A stretch of 64,000 nucleotides of DNA, taken from Gautieria morchelliformis. Its lineage: Eukaryota > Basidiomycota > Agaricomycetes > Gomphales > Gomphaceae. The notes beneath the pieces are model-generated. The model was not told the DNA's origin. It did not search any database and worked only from the letters and a program-made list of their open reading frames with translations. How positions within the stretch are numbered: the stretch's first letter is position 1; the number at the start of each line of letters is the position of its first letter. The stretch is taken from assembly GCA_015179125.1 (NCBI GenBank), contig WHVA01000067.1:186001-250000 (forward strand), written 5' to 3'. Both the position numbers and the translations under genes were made by a program. Shown here in pieces: positions 34,021 through 45,137 of the stretch.

Positions 34021-34561
34021 GCATCACCTGCATCACCTGCATCACCCGCATCAACCACATCACCCGCAACCCGCATCATCACCCGCAACCCGCATCATCA
34101 CCCGCATCATCCGCAACCCGCATCACCCGCATCACCCACATCACCTGCAACCCGCATCACCCGCAACCCGCATCACCCGCAACCCGCATCATCACCCGCA
34201 TCACCTGCAACCCGCATCATCACCCGCATCACCCGCATCACCCGCAACCCGCATCATCACCCGCATCACCCGCAACCCGCATCATCACCCGCATCACCCG
34301 CAACCCGCATCATCACCCGCATCACCCGCATCACCCGCAACCCGCATCATCACCCGCATCACCCGCATCACCCGCATCACCCGCATCACCCGCATCACCC
34401 ACATCACCCGCATCACCCACATCACCCGCATCACCCGCATCACCCGCATCACCCGCATCATCACCCGCATCACCCGCAACCCGCATCATCACCCGCATCA
34501 CCCGCAACCCGCATCACCCGCATCACTCGCAACCTGCATCATCACCCGCATCACCCGCATC
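34021..34561 (+). repeat. CATCACCCG / CAACCCG minisatellite
   Basis: About 540 bp of CATCACCCG (9 bp), CATCATCACCCG (12 bp) and CAACCCG (7 bp) units in irregular order. No plus-strand frame meets a stop, so long artefactual frames cross it. The complementary strand has regularly spaced GGG runs and could form G-quadruplexes. It ends exactly where the 1601 bp duplicated block starts. Confidence 0.9.
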
Positions 34562-34744
34562 GACACCGGGGAGGTCATTTCGGCACCATTTCAGGGCCAT
34601 ACCCACATGGTCACGTCGGTGGCGTTCTCGCAGGACGGCAAGCGCATCGTCTCAGGGTCTGATGACTGGGCGATCCGCGTGTGGAATGCAGCCACCGGGG
34701 AGTTCATTTCAGCACCATTTGGCAGTCAAGCACCTAGTCAGTAG
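34562..34744 (+). pseudogene. WD40 tail fragment copied from NLR copy 2
   Basis: Encodes [16 protein letters not shown], one full unit and the terminal FGSQAPSQ with its stop, identical to 53017-53199. It has no NACHT or C2 upstream, so it is a dead 5'-truncated copy. One minisatellite frame reads into it in phase from about 33953. Confidence 0.85.
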
Positions 34745-35049
34745 CTGTAACCTTGATTTGTCGAACATGACGAAATCTGCTTATATGCTTTGCACAGCTA
34801 CGGAGCCTGAGTTTCGAAATGACTCATAGCAAGAAAATGGCTGGTTACTACACTCACCCTCCGAACTTTTATTCTGGATACCACCCTGGTCACAAGTAGG
34901 TTTGTGGCGGCCGGTGAACACTGCCGTCATTGTGAAGGGGTCCACAAAGCTTGATTTCAGCCAGTTTGAGCATGGCAGATCATGGACACAATGCAGGGAT
35001 GCCCCATGATTTTTCCAGGAGAAACACTCATTGACACACAGGTATGTGC

Positions 35050-35512
35050 ATATTCCACATTTCTTCAAAATTTCCCAGTTCAGGAAATTGGATGAGAATT
35101 TAATGGTTTGTCAGAGTTCTTTGGCTGCAGGAAATCCTTCAAAATTTGTAAATTGTCACCTAAAAATCTTCAATAAATGCTCAGGAAACATTGAATCTCC
35201 TCTTCCATGAAACTAAATATTTAATAAAATTTCCCCAGTTAGGAAATTCTATAGAAACACTGATTTCTACAAAGTTTCCCTGCCAAACCCTCAGGAAACC
35301 AATACTTTCATAGAACTTCCAAACTGAGAAAACATTATTAAACACTTAGTTTCATAGATGTGGAAATTAAACCTTTCCTGAGAGTTTCTTGAAGATTTTG
35401 GGGTGGTAATTTTACAATTTTTGAAGGATTTCCCAAAGTCAAAAACTATGACAAAACAATAAATTTTCATCCAATTGCCTGAACTGGGAAATTTTGAAGA
35501 AATGTGGAATAT
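35050..35512. repeat. Foldback element (MITE-like), 463 bp
   Basis: Outer arms ATATTCCACATTTCTTC / inverse complement pair for about 65 bp with few mismatches, and further in the arms keep pairing (CCTTCAAAATTTGTAAATTG with its complement near 35430). It is therefore a long imperfect hairpin with a short unpaired centre. AT-rich, non-coding. Same copy at 53505-53967. No target duplication could be assigned with confidence. Confidence 0.75.
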
Positions 35513-35671
35513 CCTCAGGATTTCCAGTAGATTTCCAGAGTCAGGAAATCAGGAAATTTGGCAGTGTCTTCAGTGGAAGAGTATTTCCATGTGGCCAACA
35601 TGGAGTACTACAACATGATCCTCAGAGCACTGTTCCTAAGGCAGCTTGGCATCATCCTGGACTTCTCAAGT

Positions 35672-36363
35672 TGTTACGACCATGCCGCCTGACCATCTCC
35701 GCCACCTCCAGAACACCTCTGCACCACCTCCGACTCTATTCTGCATCCTTTGCATCCCATGACCTCTACCCCTGTTCTTCAGTAGCCCTGATCAACTCTA
35801 TTCATCGGCCTCCGTGCTTGACCCTTAGCACAGCAAGATACCATTTCTGGACTTCTGTTTGTTCTGCTGTCCATCAGACTTACGCACCCTGTGTTCTTTT
35901 GCCATTGTTCTTACTCTACCCTGCACCCCCTTGTAGTCCCCTTGTTCCACATTAGTTACTTACCCCGTATGTCTATCCGATTCCCGCACTCTCCGGAACT
36001 TGCTTAGTATCATACCCTTACTTGTTGTTTCTGCGTTTTGTATAAAACCCTCTCATGTATGTCTGTTAATCTGCAATCAGATAATCGCCTTCGATACTTG
36101 ATTTCCTTCGCTCCATCTCCTGTTCTTAGCACAGTGAGTCTAGCAAGATCTCAGTCTCTCTCCGCCTTCCGTCTTCCGCCTTCCGTCTTCCGCCTTCCGC
36201 CTCAGTTCCGACTGAAGTTCTGACCAAAACTTTGGTTCAGTATTTTCCGACTTCCGACTCATTTCCGAAATACCTAGGACGATAGTTCATTGGGGGCGCA
36301 ACCCACGAGTTGAAGCCGCTGTCCTTTCCAGTTCCGACTTAGCGTAAATCTCAATACGTAACA
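35672..36363. repeat. LTR-C, chimeric copy
   Basis: Starts TGTTACG and ends CGTAACA like the solo LTR at 54127-54930. The first 491 bp (to 36162) are identical to that copy, after which the sequence is only related until shared terminal blocks (CCTAGGACGATAGTTCAT, ATACGTAACA). CAAGT lies on the left but GTTCT on the right, so the two halves come from different insertions. Confidence 0.8.
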
Positions 36364-36694
36364 GTTCTTCTATGATCACTTTATTTTTCAGAATTTTTCA
36401 GAATTTTCCTATCAAAGATTTGTACTTCTATTTTGATTTGTTTTTCTTCTTCTTCCCAGCCACCTCCCTTACATAATCATTTGGCTGCCCGGTCTGCCAT
36501 GGGTGCTAAAGGGCCGGGTGGTAGTACTGTAGCCGCACGACCAATGGTTCAATGACGTGTCACAGCGCCCTTTGAGCCAAGCCATTTTGGGCGCTTGTAA
36601 CACGTCACGGTGGCTTCTGAGCCTTCATCCAGTTGGTTGTGTCATGGTAAGATATGTAGGGTGTACTTAATAGCTGCTTTACAGTGGCTTTTAT
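36364..36694. other. Non-coding, with hairpin and LTR scrap
   Basis: 36504-36540 resembles the GCTAAAGGGCCGGGTAGTAG part of the young Copia LTR (40130-40160), so it is an LTR remnant. 36553-36607 forms a hairpin: TGACGTGTCACAGCGCCC pairs with GGGCGCTTGTAACACGTCA around an 18 nt loop. No gene seen. Confidence 0.55.
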
Positions 36695-36907
36695 TGTAGA
36701 ACGAAGGAGTTATAATAAAACTGTTATTCTACGATCTACTCAAGATTGTCTGTCCTTATATACTAAATACGATGCTCCTATGTTACTAATCCTTCGAGCT
36801 GATGCTGTGCCGGTGCACCAGCATCCCCGAGTGGAGAGTGTTCTCGAACTCCCAGCTAAGTGCGTGCCGGCTCTGCCTCGGCCGTATCATCGTCCCGATT
36901 ACTAACA
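36695..36907 (-). repeat. 3' LTR of the old Copia, copy B
   Basis: 213 bp, read on the minus strand as TGTTAGTAATCGG...TCTACA. A stretch of C's and CTCAGCG follows on the plus strand (36908-36920), the complement of a purine tract GCTGAGGGGGAG. The last 45 bp match the LTR tails at 5462-5505 and 46217-46260. Confidence 0.8.
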
Positions 36908-37025
36908 CTCCCCCTCAGCGAGAGAAGTCCCTTCTGCAAAATCCTAATTTCCCTAATAAATACCTATGCTGGTGTAAATCAAGTCCCTTCATGAATATAT
37001 CTGCTACGTTCTCCTTTGTTGGTCC

Positions 37026-38404
37026 CTAAGTAAATGTTGCCTCATGAGAGGCCACTTTCTCTCGGATGAAATGATATGCAACGTTGATGTGTTTAGTACG
37101 TGCATGGTATGTTGCATCATGCGATAGTATGATGGCACCTAGGTTGTCTGATTGAAGTGACGTAGGCTGACTCTGATCTGTTCCTAGTTCCTTGATGAAA
37201 TGCCTCAGCCAGATCAATTGCTTGGCGCCCTCAGTAAGTACCATGTATTCGGCTTCTGTAGTAGATAATGTGATTGTTCGTTGCTTCTTTGAGCTACATG
37301 CGATGGCTCCCTCTCCTATTATAGCTACATAGCCACTAATAGACAGCGCATTGTTTCTATTAGCGTATTCCAAGTCAACGAATATTTCAAGGTCAAGACC
37401 AGCCTCTCATCAGAAGGTTATGCCGTCGTCACGTGACCCCTTGAGGTACCTGAGCGCGTGCTTGATCGCCGTCCAGTGCTCGGCTCCGTAAGTAGTAGTG
37501 AATTGACTTAGGTGCTGCACGGTAAAAGCCAAATCGGTCGTGTGCTGAGTGCTGCATACATCAGCGATCCAATTGCTTTAGCGTAGAGTACTTCGGTAGT
37601 TGGACCCGTTGAGTCCATAGGTGTTGTGAGCTTGATCATTTTGTGTAGAGGTGTAGATACAGAATGAGCTGTCGCCATGTTGAATCGATCGAGTATGACG
37701 TCGATGTAATGTCCTTGGGACATAGTCAGTGTTCCCTCATCCCTATTCCTCTCAACCCTAATTCCCAAGATTTTCTTCATTTCTCCTAAATCTGTCAAAG
37801 GGAATTTTCCATGAAGCTCTCCCTTGAGCTTAACCATCCCTCCTTTGGAATCAGCAAATAATCCGAAATCATCCATGTATACTGATATGACTTTGATTGA
37901 ATCCTTATCTTGTCTGATATAAACACATTCATCGGCTGTACTTTGGTGGAAGCCAGGATTGAGTAGTAATTTGTGTAAGCGCTGGTGCCAAGCTCGCCCT
38001 GATTGCTTGAGTCCGTAGAGCACTCTGTATATTCTTAGAGTGTGTCCAGACATGTCATCAAAACCATCGGGCTGACACATGTAGATCTCTTCATCTATAG
38101 TTGAATTGAGATAAGCACCTTTGACATCTATCATCTTGATTTCCCAATCGAGTGTATTTGCAATGGCTAATAGAACACATAGAGAGTCGAACTTGACCAC
38201 GGGTGATGTTATTTCATAGTAATTCATCCCTGGCCTTCGTGTGAACCCTTGAGCCACAACCCTTGCTTTAGCTTTATTGAATTGTCCATCCAGTTGCATT
38301 TTGACAGTGTATACCCATCGGCAGCCGATGGCTACTCGTCCAGGTGGTAGTTCTGTTAATTCCCATGTTCCTAGCATCTTAGGTTGATCCATTTCAATTT
38401 CCAT
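37026..38404 (-). mobile_element. Old Copia copy B: RT and RNase H
   Basis: Copia RT motifs: CRWVYTVKMQLDGQ, ARVVAQGFTRRPGMNYYEI, IDVKGAYLN, VLYGLKQSGRAWH and the catalytic VYMDDFG. The RNase H end has TLSTTEAEYMVLTEG and the HINVAYHFIREKV terminus (37373-37026). Ordinary Copia order, downstream of integrase. Broken. Confidence 0.88.
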
Positions 38405-38581
38405 CGCTTTCTCCCAGATTGGTGCATCATCACGTGATACTGCCGCTCTGTAACTCTCGGGTTCTGTAATGATTTCTCTTGTTATTAAGCCTGCTCGGTG
38501 CGGCCTGAATCATTCAGCTTCCGGTAATCCCGCCTTTGAGTGATACACGTGCTCCGTCGAATCTGTGGAGCTGGTGCTTGT

Positions 38582-39769
38582 TCAGGGTGGATCAGGAATG
38601 GGTGTCATCTGGGGTGATGATGTCTGTGGGGTAGATGGGATTGGGTCCGGCACATGCTCGCGCGGTGAGTGCTCCCCCTCGAGCAGTGCCATATCAGTGG
38701 TGTCGTCATCGTCGTTATCCGGGATAGGATAGAGTTTATTGTCATTTTCGTCGAATGTAATGTTTCTGGAGATTTGAACATGCTTTGAAGCTTTATTGTA
38801 ATACTTCCAGCCTTTTGCATGTTCAGCTACTCCAACGAATATGTGTTCTTCTGCCTTTGGATCAAGTTTAGCTTGTTGTTGATCCGGCACCATAACCCAA
38901 CAGTTCGTCCAAAATTCTTCTAGACATGCTATATTTGGCTTCTTTCCAAATAGTGCCTGGAACGGCGTTGCGTCATCTCCAAGCGCTTGCGTGGGTGATT
39001 GATTTTTGATATAACACGCGTAAGCCACGGCCTCGGGCCAAAGTATTCTCGGCAGGTTCTTGGCGAATATCATCGCCCGTGCGTGCTCGAGTAAGGTCCG
39101 ATTGAGTTGTTCTGCAATTCCATTCTGGGCTGGGGAGTATGGAGCTGTGGTCTCCATAATAATGCCATGTTTTGCACAAAATTCTTTGAAATTTTTATTG
39201 ACATATTCCCCACAATCCGAGCGAAACCTCTTCAGTTTCTGACCTGTTTGGGTCTCGAGAAACACTTTGTATGTTTTGAACTGCCTGAGCGCTTCATCTT
39301 TGGCGCTCCTGAAATAAATGACCGTGTACCTTGATTTGATGTCTGTGAAAGAATAAAAGTACTTTTCACGTGATGGTCCCTCAGTCTGGGCAGGCCCCCA
39401 TACATCAGATACTGTTAGGTCACCGACCTGATCAACAGTGTCCTTGGCTCTTTTGGGGAACAGTTCCACATGCCGTTTGCCTTGTATGCAAGCCTTGCAC
39501 TGACTCGGCTCTTTTGACTCATTGATCTCGAGTCCAGTAACTAGACCCTTAGATTTCAACATTTTTATAGAACTTATGTTGATGTGCCCGAGTATCCTGT
39601 GCCATTTGTCCCATGACTGTCCCTTTGCCGCTGCGGCAAAATCCCGTGCCTTGACTGATCGAGTGACCCATGCCTTCATACAGAACAGTCGCCCACGCTT
39701 CTGTCCCTGTGCAAAAATAGCTCCGGCACGTGATTTGAATTTGACGCCGGTGCCTGTAAATGTGGCCAT
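38582..39769 (-). mobile_element. Old Copia copy B: pre-integrase and integrase
   Basis: Pre-integrase zinc region (WHRILGHINISS...CKACIQGKRH), then the DDE integrase core: VSDVWGPAQTEG, FRSDCGEYVNK, and YSPAQNGIAEQLNRTLLEHAR carrying the last catalytic residue. This part is longer and more open than in copy A. Confidence 0.88.
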
Positions 39770-39897
39770 GTTGCCCTTATCAGTTAGACGCCCTACACTG
39801 ATAAGGTTGTTCGGCGCATCCGGTGCATGCTTGACGTCACGTAGCTCGATCGTGTTCGTCTTGGCGCCGACCTTGAATTCCTTGTATATAGTGCCTC

Positions 39898-40395
39898 TGT
39901 TGGGTGCATTTATGCTCCTGCACCAAAATCAAGCATAATATATCCAATTTGTTGTGAGGCCTTCCAATTTCTTCTCACATTGTTCTTGTATTATGCATCC
40001 ATTTCTCTGGTTATTTTCGAAATTTTCCACTCATTTCTTCTCTCTCTATTTCATCTTGTTATTCCTACTTTCACAAGCGGCTGCACCCAGCGGAGTCTGA
40101 AATGACTTCGACGCGCGAGCTCTTGGGCGCTAAAGGGCCGGGTAGTAGTACATGCGCAGTGGAACACATTTCCCCCTCTCTCAGTGACCACTAAATTCAC
40201 TGAGAGAGGCAAGTAAATTAGTCTAGTAGTCTTTGCATTTATTGACCTAGAAATCCTCTGTAGTGAATTGATTTCTAGGTAGTGTATAATATATTTATAG
40301 TGACCACTAAATTCACTGAGAGAGTGAATTGATTTCTAGTCTATTCTTTTGAATAACAAGTCCATACCTACTGCCTATAATTCCTGTCCTCTACA
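39898..40395 (+). repeat. 5' LTR of the young Copia
   Basis: TGTTGGGTGC...CTCTACA, 498 bp, same as 44637-45134. It contains a duplicated word, AGTGACCACTAAATTCACTG (about 40183 and 40299), and a second, GTGAATTGATTTCTAG (about 40262 and 40325), plus GTATAATATATTTATAG as a possible TATA region. Confidence 0.93.
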
Positions 40396-40410
40396 GGGTT
40401 ATGGGCCCCG
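40396..40410 (+). other. Primer-binding site of the young Copia
   Basis: GGGTTATGGGCCCC starts right after the LTR. It nearly complements the anticodon stem-loop of initiator tRNA-Met, the half-tRNA primer known for Copia elements. The old Copia has GGTTATAGGCCCC at the same place. Confidence 0.6.
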
Positions 40411-43160
40411 GAGACACTTCTGAGAAGCTATTGGGTGTTGAGAAGCTTGCTACTGATGGAAGTAATTGGCCATTGTGGCGAGCCACTCTCATCAGCTATT
40501 TCGAGTCCAAAAATCTGCTCAAGCATGTAGAAGGGAGAGTCACTCGACCTCCTGATCCTCCAGTCATGCCCCCAGGCCATATTCTAACAGAAGCTGAGGA
40601 AACTCAGATGGATAAGGCCGAGGAGAAGCTGGAGAGATACCTTGCTAGAGAAGGACAAGCCAAGACCCAAATCATCGTCTCAGTGTCAGAGTCATTAGCC
40701 CTGATGCTACAGAAGCAGAAGACAGCAAAAGAGACTTGGGATGCACTGGTCAATGAAATGACCAAAAAGCCCAAGATGGTCCTCACCAGCCTGCAGAGAC
40801 AACTCCGCAGTATGAGATGTCCTGAGGATGGAGACTTGAGAGATCACTTGGACAAGGCCCAAGACCTATATGCTCGTCTTAATGAGATGGGAGCTAGAGT
40901 TTCTGAAGAAGAATTCATGGACATAATCCTTGCGTCACTTCCACCATCCTATGAGGCAGTCATGAATGCCCTTACAACTTCGCTTGAAGAATGCGGGATG
41001 CCATTGGTCCCTGATAATATTATTAGGGTACTAAAGGCTCAGTATGACAGGAAGAAAACACTCCCGCAAGAAGAGCAGGTGTTTATTGGTTCATCTACTA
41101 AGAAGGACCAGAAGGGGCAGAAGGCGCATGTATGCACCAACTGCAAAAAGCCTGGACATTCCATCGAAAATTGCTGGGCTAAAGGAGGTGGTAAAGAAGG
41201 TCAAGGACCACGTCAGAAGAAGAAAGCCAAAGGCAAGAAGAAGAAGAAGGGTAAAGCAAAAGCGAATGTTGCCGAAGAAGAGTCTACTTCTGAGGAAAGT
41301 GGTGATGGGCATCTTGCCTTCACCAATTTCGACGAGTGCTCTAATTTCAATTTGAGCACATCCTCAGGAGTTATAGTCATACTCGACACCGGAACGACAT
41401 CGCATATGACTCCTCACAAAAATTTATTGAGGAACTACTGTCAATTCTCACAGCCGAGGACTATCCGAGCAGCCAACAAAGGTACCTTTGATGCCTTCGG
41501 CTCAGGACTGCTCGTATTATCCAATAAGGTTGGAGATAGAACAGTAGAAGTCACGTTGCAAGATACATACTATGCACCCAAAATTGCTGCTACCCTCGTC
41601 TCGATCGGTCGGTGCGATGATGCTGGCTACGACATTCGACTCGGTGGCCAGAAATGCACAATATCTAATGCTGCTGGAAAAGTATTGATGCAAGCACCGA
41701 AAGTCAATGGCTTATATCGACTAGATCTCCAGTCACCAAGTGCTCAAGCCCATATGTGTTTATCTGCCATGGAAATTCATCAAAAGATGGGGCACATCTC
41801 GCAGAAGTCCCTACAACATCTATTAAATCATGGCATGATATTGGGCATTGAACTGAGCTCCACAGGCGATAGAATTGTCTGTGATGCGTGTATTCAGGCC
41901 AAGATTGCGCGCAAACCTCTTCCTCGAGAACCCAGAGACCGAACATCAAAATTCGGTGACAGAATTTATTCTGATGTCTGGGGACCTGCAAGGCACCTCA
42001 CAATCGATAAGAAGTCATATTATGTCTCCTTTATCGATGATTACTCAAGAGAATCGGTGATCTATCTCATGGCGAACAAATCAGAAGCATTCTCAAAGTA
42101 CAAGCTCTACGAGGCTTTAATGCTTCGACAGAGAAATGTGCACATCAAGGCACTTGTTACTGATCGAGGGGGCGAGTATACGAGCTCTGAATTCGAACAG
42201 CATCTAGCCAAACAAGGCACGAAGCATCAGTTGACGGTACACGACACACCAGAGTCCAATGGTGTTGCGGAACGCCTGAACCGAACTCTCACTGAGAGAA
42301 CTCGTGCCATGCTGCTAGAATCAGGCCTTCCTAAGATATTATGGGGCTATGCGATACAGCATGCCAATTATCTTAGGAACAGGACGCATACAAGAGCTCT
42401 ACCAGATAAAACGCCCTACGAGATGATTCACCATGAAAAACCGAATCTCAAAGACATTCACGCGTGGGGAACTGAAATCTATGTCAAAGTCACTCAGGGA
42501 GATAAATTGGCAGCTCGTGCCAAGAGAGCTCGGTGGATAGGAATTTCTGCGCAGAGCCATGGTCATTATGTTTATTGGCCTGACTCGCACAAAGTTTCTG
42601 TCGAGCGGAACGTTGTCTTTGATTCAGAGATGAAGAAGAGAAAGGTCCCAATCATTTCTATTGAGGAATCCAAGCTACCTACGTCTAAAGAAGAGAAGAA
42701 GGCCATTCCGGCATTAGTGCCTGTGCCCGGTCGCTTAGTTAGCGAAGAGGCAAAGATCGAAGAAATTGATGAAAGTGCACCGGAGGAATATCTTGAAAAG
42801 CTGCAACCTATTCAGGGAGTTGATGACAGACCTAGAGAAGCTGAACCGATAAGGAGAAGCGAAAGGATCCGTCAACAACAAGTGCAGCCGGCCCCATCAG
42901 GTCCCGTAACAAGATCTCAAACCCAGAGACAAGCTGACGCACATATGACTACGCTAGCTTACGAGGACGTTGAGGACCATAAAGAAGTTTTATTCGACCA
43001 AGAATTATCCTCCGAGATTGATGGCATCAGTAACTATGAGTGTGCCATCAGTGCGTTTCTAACCGACGGTCAAAACAATAACAAGGCGCCAGATTTGAGT
43101 CAAATTGAACCTAGCAATGCAGACGAAGCTCTGAATAATCCTATGTGGAAGAAATCCTAA
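40401..43160 (+). mobile_element. Young Copia: gag, protease, integrase
   Basis: A 919-codon frame starting MGPGDTSEKL. In order: UBN2-type gag (to about residue 220), CTNCKKPGHSIENC nucleocapsid knuckle (about 246-259), a Lys-rich stretch, protease loop VILDTGTTSHM (about 325), pre-integrase zinc region ending CDACIQAK, and integrase core with SDVWGPAR, VTDRGGEYTSS and ESNGVAERLNRTL. A charged C-terminal region with RRSERIRQQQ follows. Confidence 0.93.
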
Positions 43161-44623
43161 TCGACAAGGGAGTGTGGGAAAGAACCAAACCACCTCCTGG
43201 AGCCAACATTGTCGGTAATAAATGGGTCTACCTTTGGAAGCGTAATCCAGAAGGGAAACCAATAATGCCTAAATCGAGAATGGTCGCCCAAGGCTTCACA
43301 CAGAAGTTTGGAGTCGACTATGATGAGACATACTCACCTGTTGCTCGGTTATCCTCCCTACGGATCATATGCGCCATTGCTGCTAGGAATGACTGGCCTA
43401 TTCATCAAATGGACGTGGACTATGCATACCTCAATGCTATGTTGCCCGAACCTATTTACATGAAGCAGCCGTATGGATATGAGTCAGGAGACAAAGGCGA
43501 AGTGCTACTTTTGAAGAAAGCACTCTACGGCCTCAAGCAATCTGGAAGAGAATGGTACAAACGTCTAAGTGGTGAATTCCACAAGTTAGGATTCACTACG
43601 TCAGCCACAGACGGGGCTGTATTTTATAGACGTGGCGGAAAGGGGCATGTGATCATTGCAACAGCTGTGGACGACCTTACCATCACAGCTGAGAATCAAT
43701 CAGTCCTGGACGAAGTCAAACGAGATCTTGCTCAGGTCTTCAGTATGAAAGATCTAGGCGAGATTCATTGGCTATTGAATCTCAAAATCGAAAGAGACTG
43801 GCAGAAGAAGACCATCGCAATTTCACAACCTGCATACATCGAGAAGATCATCAAAAAATTTAATCTCGAAGATGCAAAGACTTATGCTACGCCTCTTGAT
43901 CCAGCCGTAAAATTATCTAAAGACCAATGTCCTTCTACAGAGAGAGGCAAGAAAGCCATGTCGAAGTTTCCATACAGGCAAGCTATAGGATCACTGATGT
44001 GGGCGGCTGTAGCCACTCGACCTGACATTGCATTTGCGGTGTCATTACTCTCGCAATTCCTTGAAAATCCAGGTGGCACACACTGGAATGCAGTCAAACG
44101 TGTCTTCAAATATTTGAAAGGCACGAAGCATTACAGGCTCACACTTGGAAGAAATCAAGACGGCTTGATGGGGTATTCAGATGCGGATTGGGGTTCACAG
44201 AGTCATAGGCGTTCGTATTCGGCATACTTATTTCAGATTGATGGAGGCACTGTTTCATGGAGTTGCCAGAAACAGTCGATAGTAGCCCTCTCATCAACTG
44301 AAGCCGAATTCGTCGCCCTGACCCATGCGGGCAAAGAGGCTCTTTGGATGCGCCATTTTATTTCTGAAATATTCCAACCACTGAACAGACCCATCCAAGT
44401 TTATTCAGACAATCAATCAGCCATTGCCATCACGTATGGCACCCAACAACACACGAGAACCAAGCATTTCGACATCCGATTATATTTCCTTCGAGATATA
44501 ATCAAAAATCAACAAGCCAAGCTCGTTTATTTGCCAACCGAACAAATGTTGGCAGATATCCTCACTAAAGGACTTCCCAGTCCTAGAGTGAAGATTCTCA
44601 ACGAGCAAATCGGAATATATTAA
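43145..44623 (+). mobile_element. Young Copia: RT and RNase H
   Basis: A 492-codon frame with Copia RT motifs: KWVYLWKRNPEG, SRMVAQGFTQKFGVDYDE, MDVDYAYLNA, ALYGLKQSGREWYK, the catalytic AVDDLTIT (VDD form), and RNase H with GYSDADWGSQ, LSSTEAEFVALT and the KHFDIRLYFLRD terminus. It ends 13 bp before the LTR. Confidence 0.93.
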
Positions 44624-44636
44624 GCTTGAGGGGGCG

Positions 44637-45134
44637 TGTTGGGTGCATTTATGCTCCTGCACCAAAATCAAGCATAATATATCCAATTTGTTGTGAGGCC
44701 TTCCAATTTCTTCTCACATTGTTCTTGTATTATGCATCCATTTCTCTGGTTATTTTCGAAATTTTCCACTCATTTCTTCTCTCTCTATTTCATCTTGTTA
44801 TTCCTACTTTCACAAGCGGCTGCACCCAGCGGAGTCTGAAATGACTTCGACGCGCGAGCTCTTGGGCGCTAAAGGGCCGGGTAGTAGTACATGCGCAGTG
44901 GAACACATTTCCCCCTCTCTCAGTGACCACTAAATTCACTGAGAGAGGCAAGTAAATTAGTCTAGTAGTCTTTGCATTTATTGACCTAGAAATCCTCTGT
45001 AGTGAATTGATTTCTAGGTAGTGTATAATATATTTATAGTGACCACTAAATTCACTGAGAGAGTGAATTGATTTCTAGTCTATTCTTTTGAATAACAAGT
45101 CCATACCTACTGCCTATAATTCCTGTCCTCTACA
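44637..45134 (+). repeat. 3' LTR of the young Copia
   Basis: 498 bp, identical by eye to 39898-40395. Preceded by the purine tract GCTTGAGGGGGCG and followed by GCCTC. Confidence 0.93.
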
Positions 45135-45137
45135 GCC

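Larger units (their letters stand above)
34562..36162 (+). repeat. 1601 bp segment identical to 53017-54617
   Basis: No difference was found in the stretches compared by eye. It contains the last one and a half WD40 units of NLR copy 2, its 3' flank, a foldback element, a scrap of Gypsy-B protease and the first part of an LTR. The right end lies inside that LTR. The 53 kb copy is the source, since only there do the NLR gene and Gypsy-B continue on both sides. Confidence 0.92.
39898..45134 (+). mobile_element. Young Copia with identical LTRs and target duplication
   Basis: 5237 bp. 498 bp LTRs (39898-40395, 44637-45134) show no difference by eye. Target duplication GCCTC lies at 39893-39897 and 45135-45139. 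The inverted arm at about 6595-6607 shows the uninterrupted site. The internal part has a primer-binding-type site at 40396, a gag-protease-integrase reading frame and an RT-RNase H reading frame, and ends in a GAGGGGG purine tract before 44637. It looks whole or nearly so, with at most one or two breaks, and is the youngest insertion in the window. Confidence 0.95.

Noticed and set aside
34021-34561. CRISPR-like array
   Set aside because: Units of 7-12 bp without spacers, in a eukaryotic context; a minisatellite.
34562-34744. A third independent NLR gene at 34.5 kb
   Set aside because: Only one and a half WD40 units, identical to copy 2; it is a copied tail, not a gene.
33964-34829. Three overlapping Pro/His/Thr-rich frames on the minisatellite
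   Set aside because: Stop-free by composition in all plus frames; no start context, no homologous domain apart from the copied WD40 tail.
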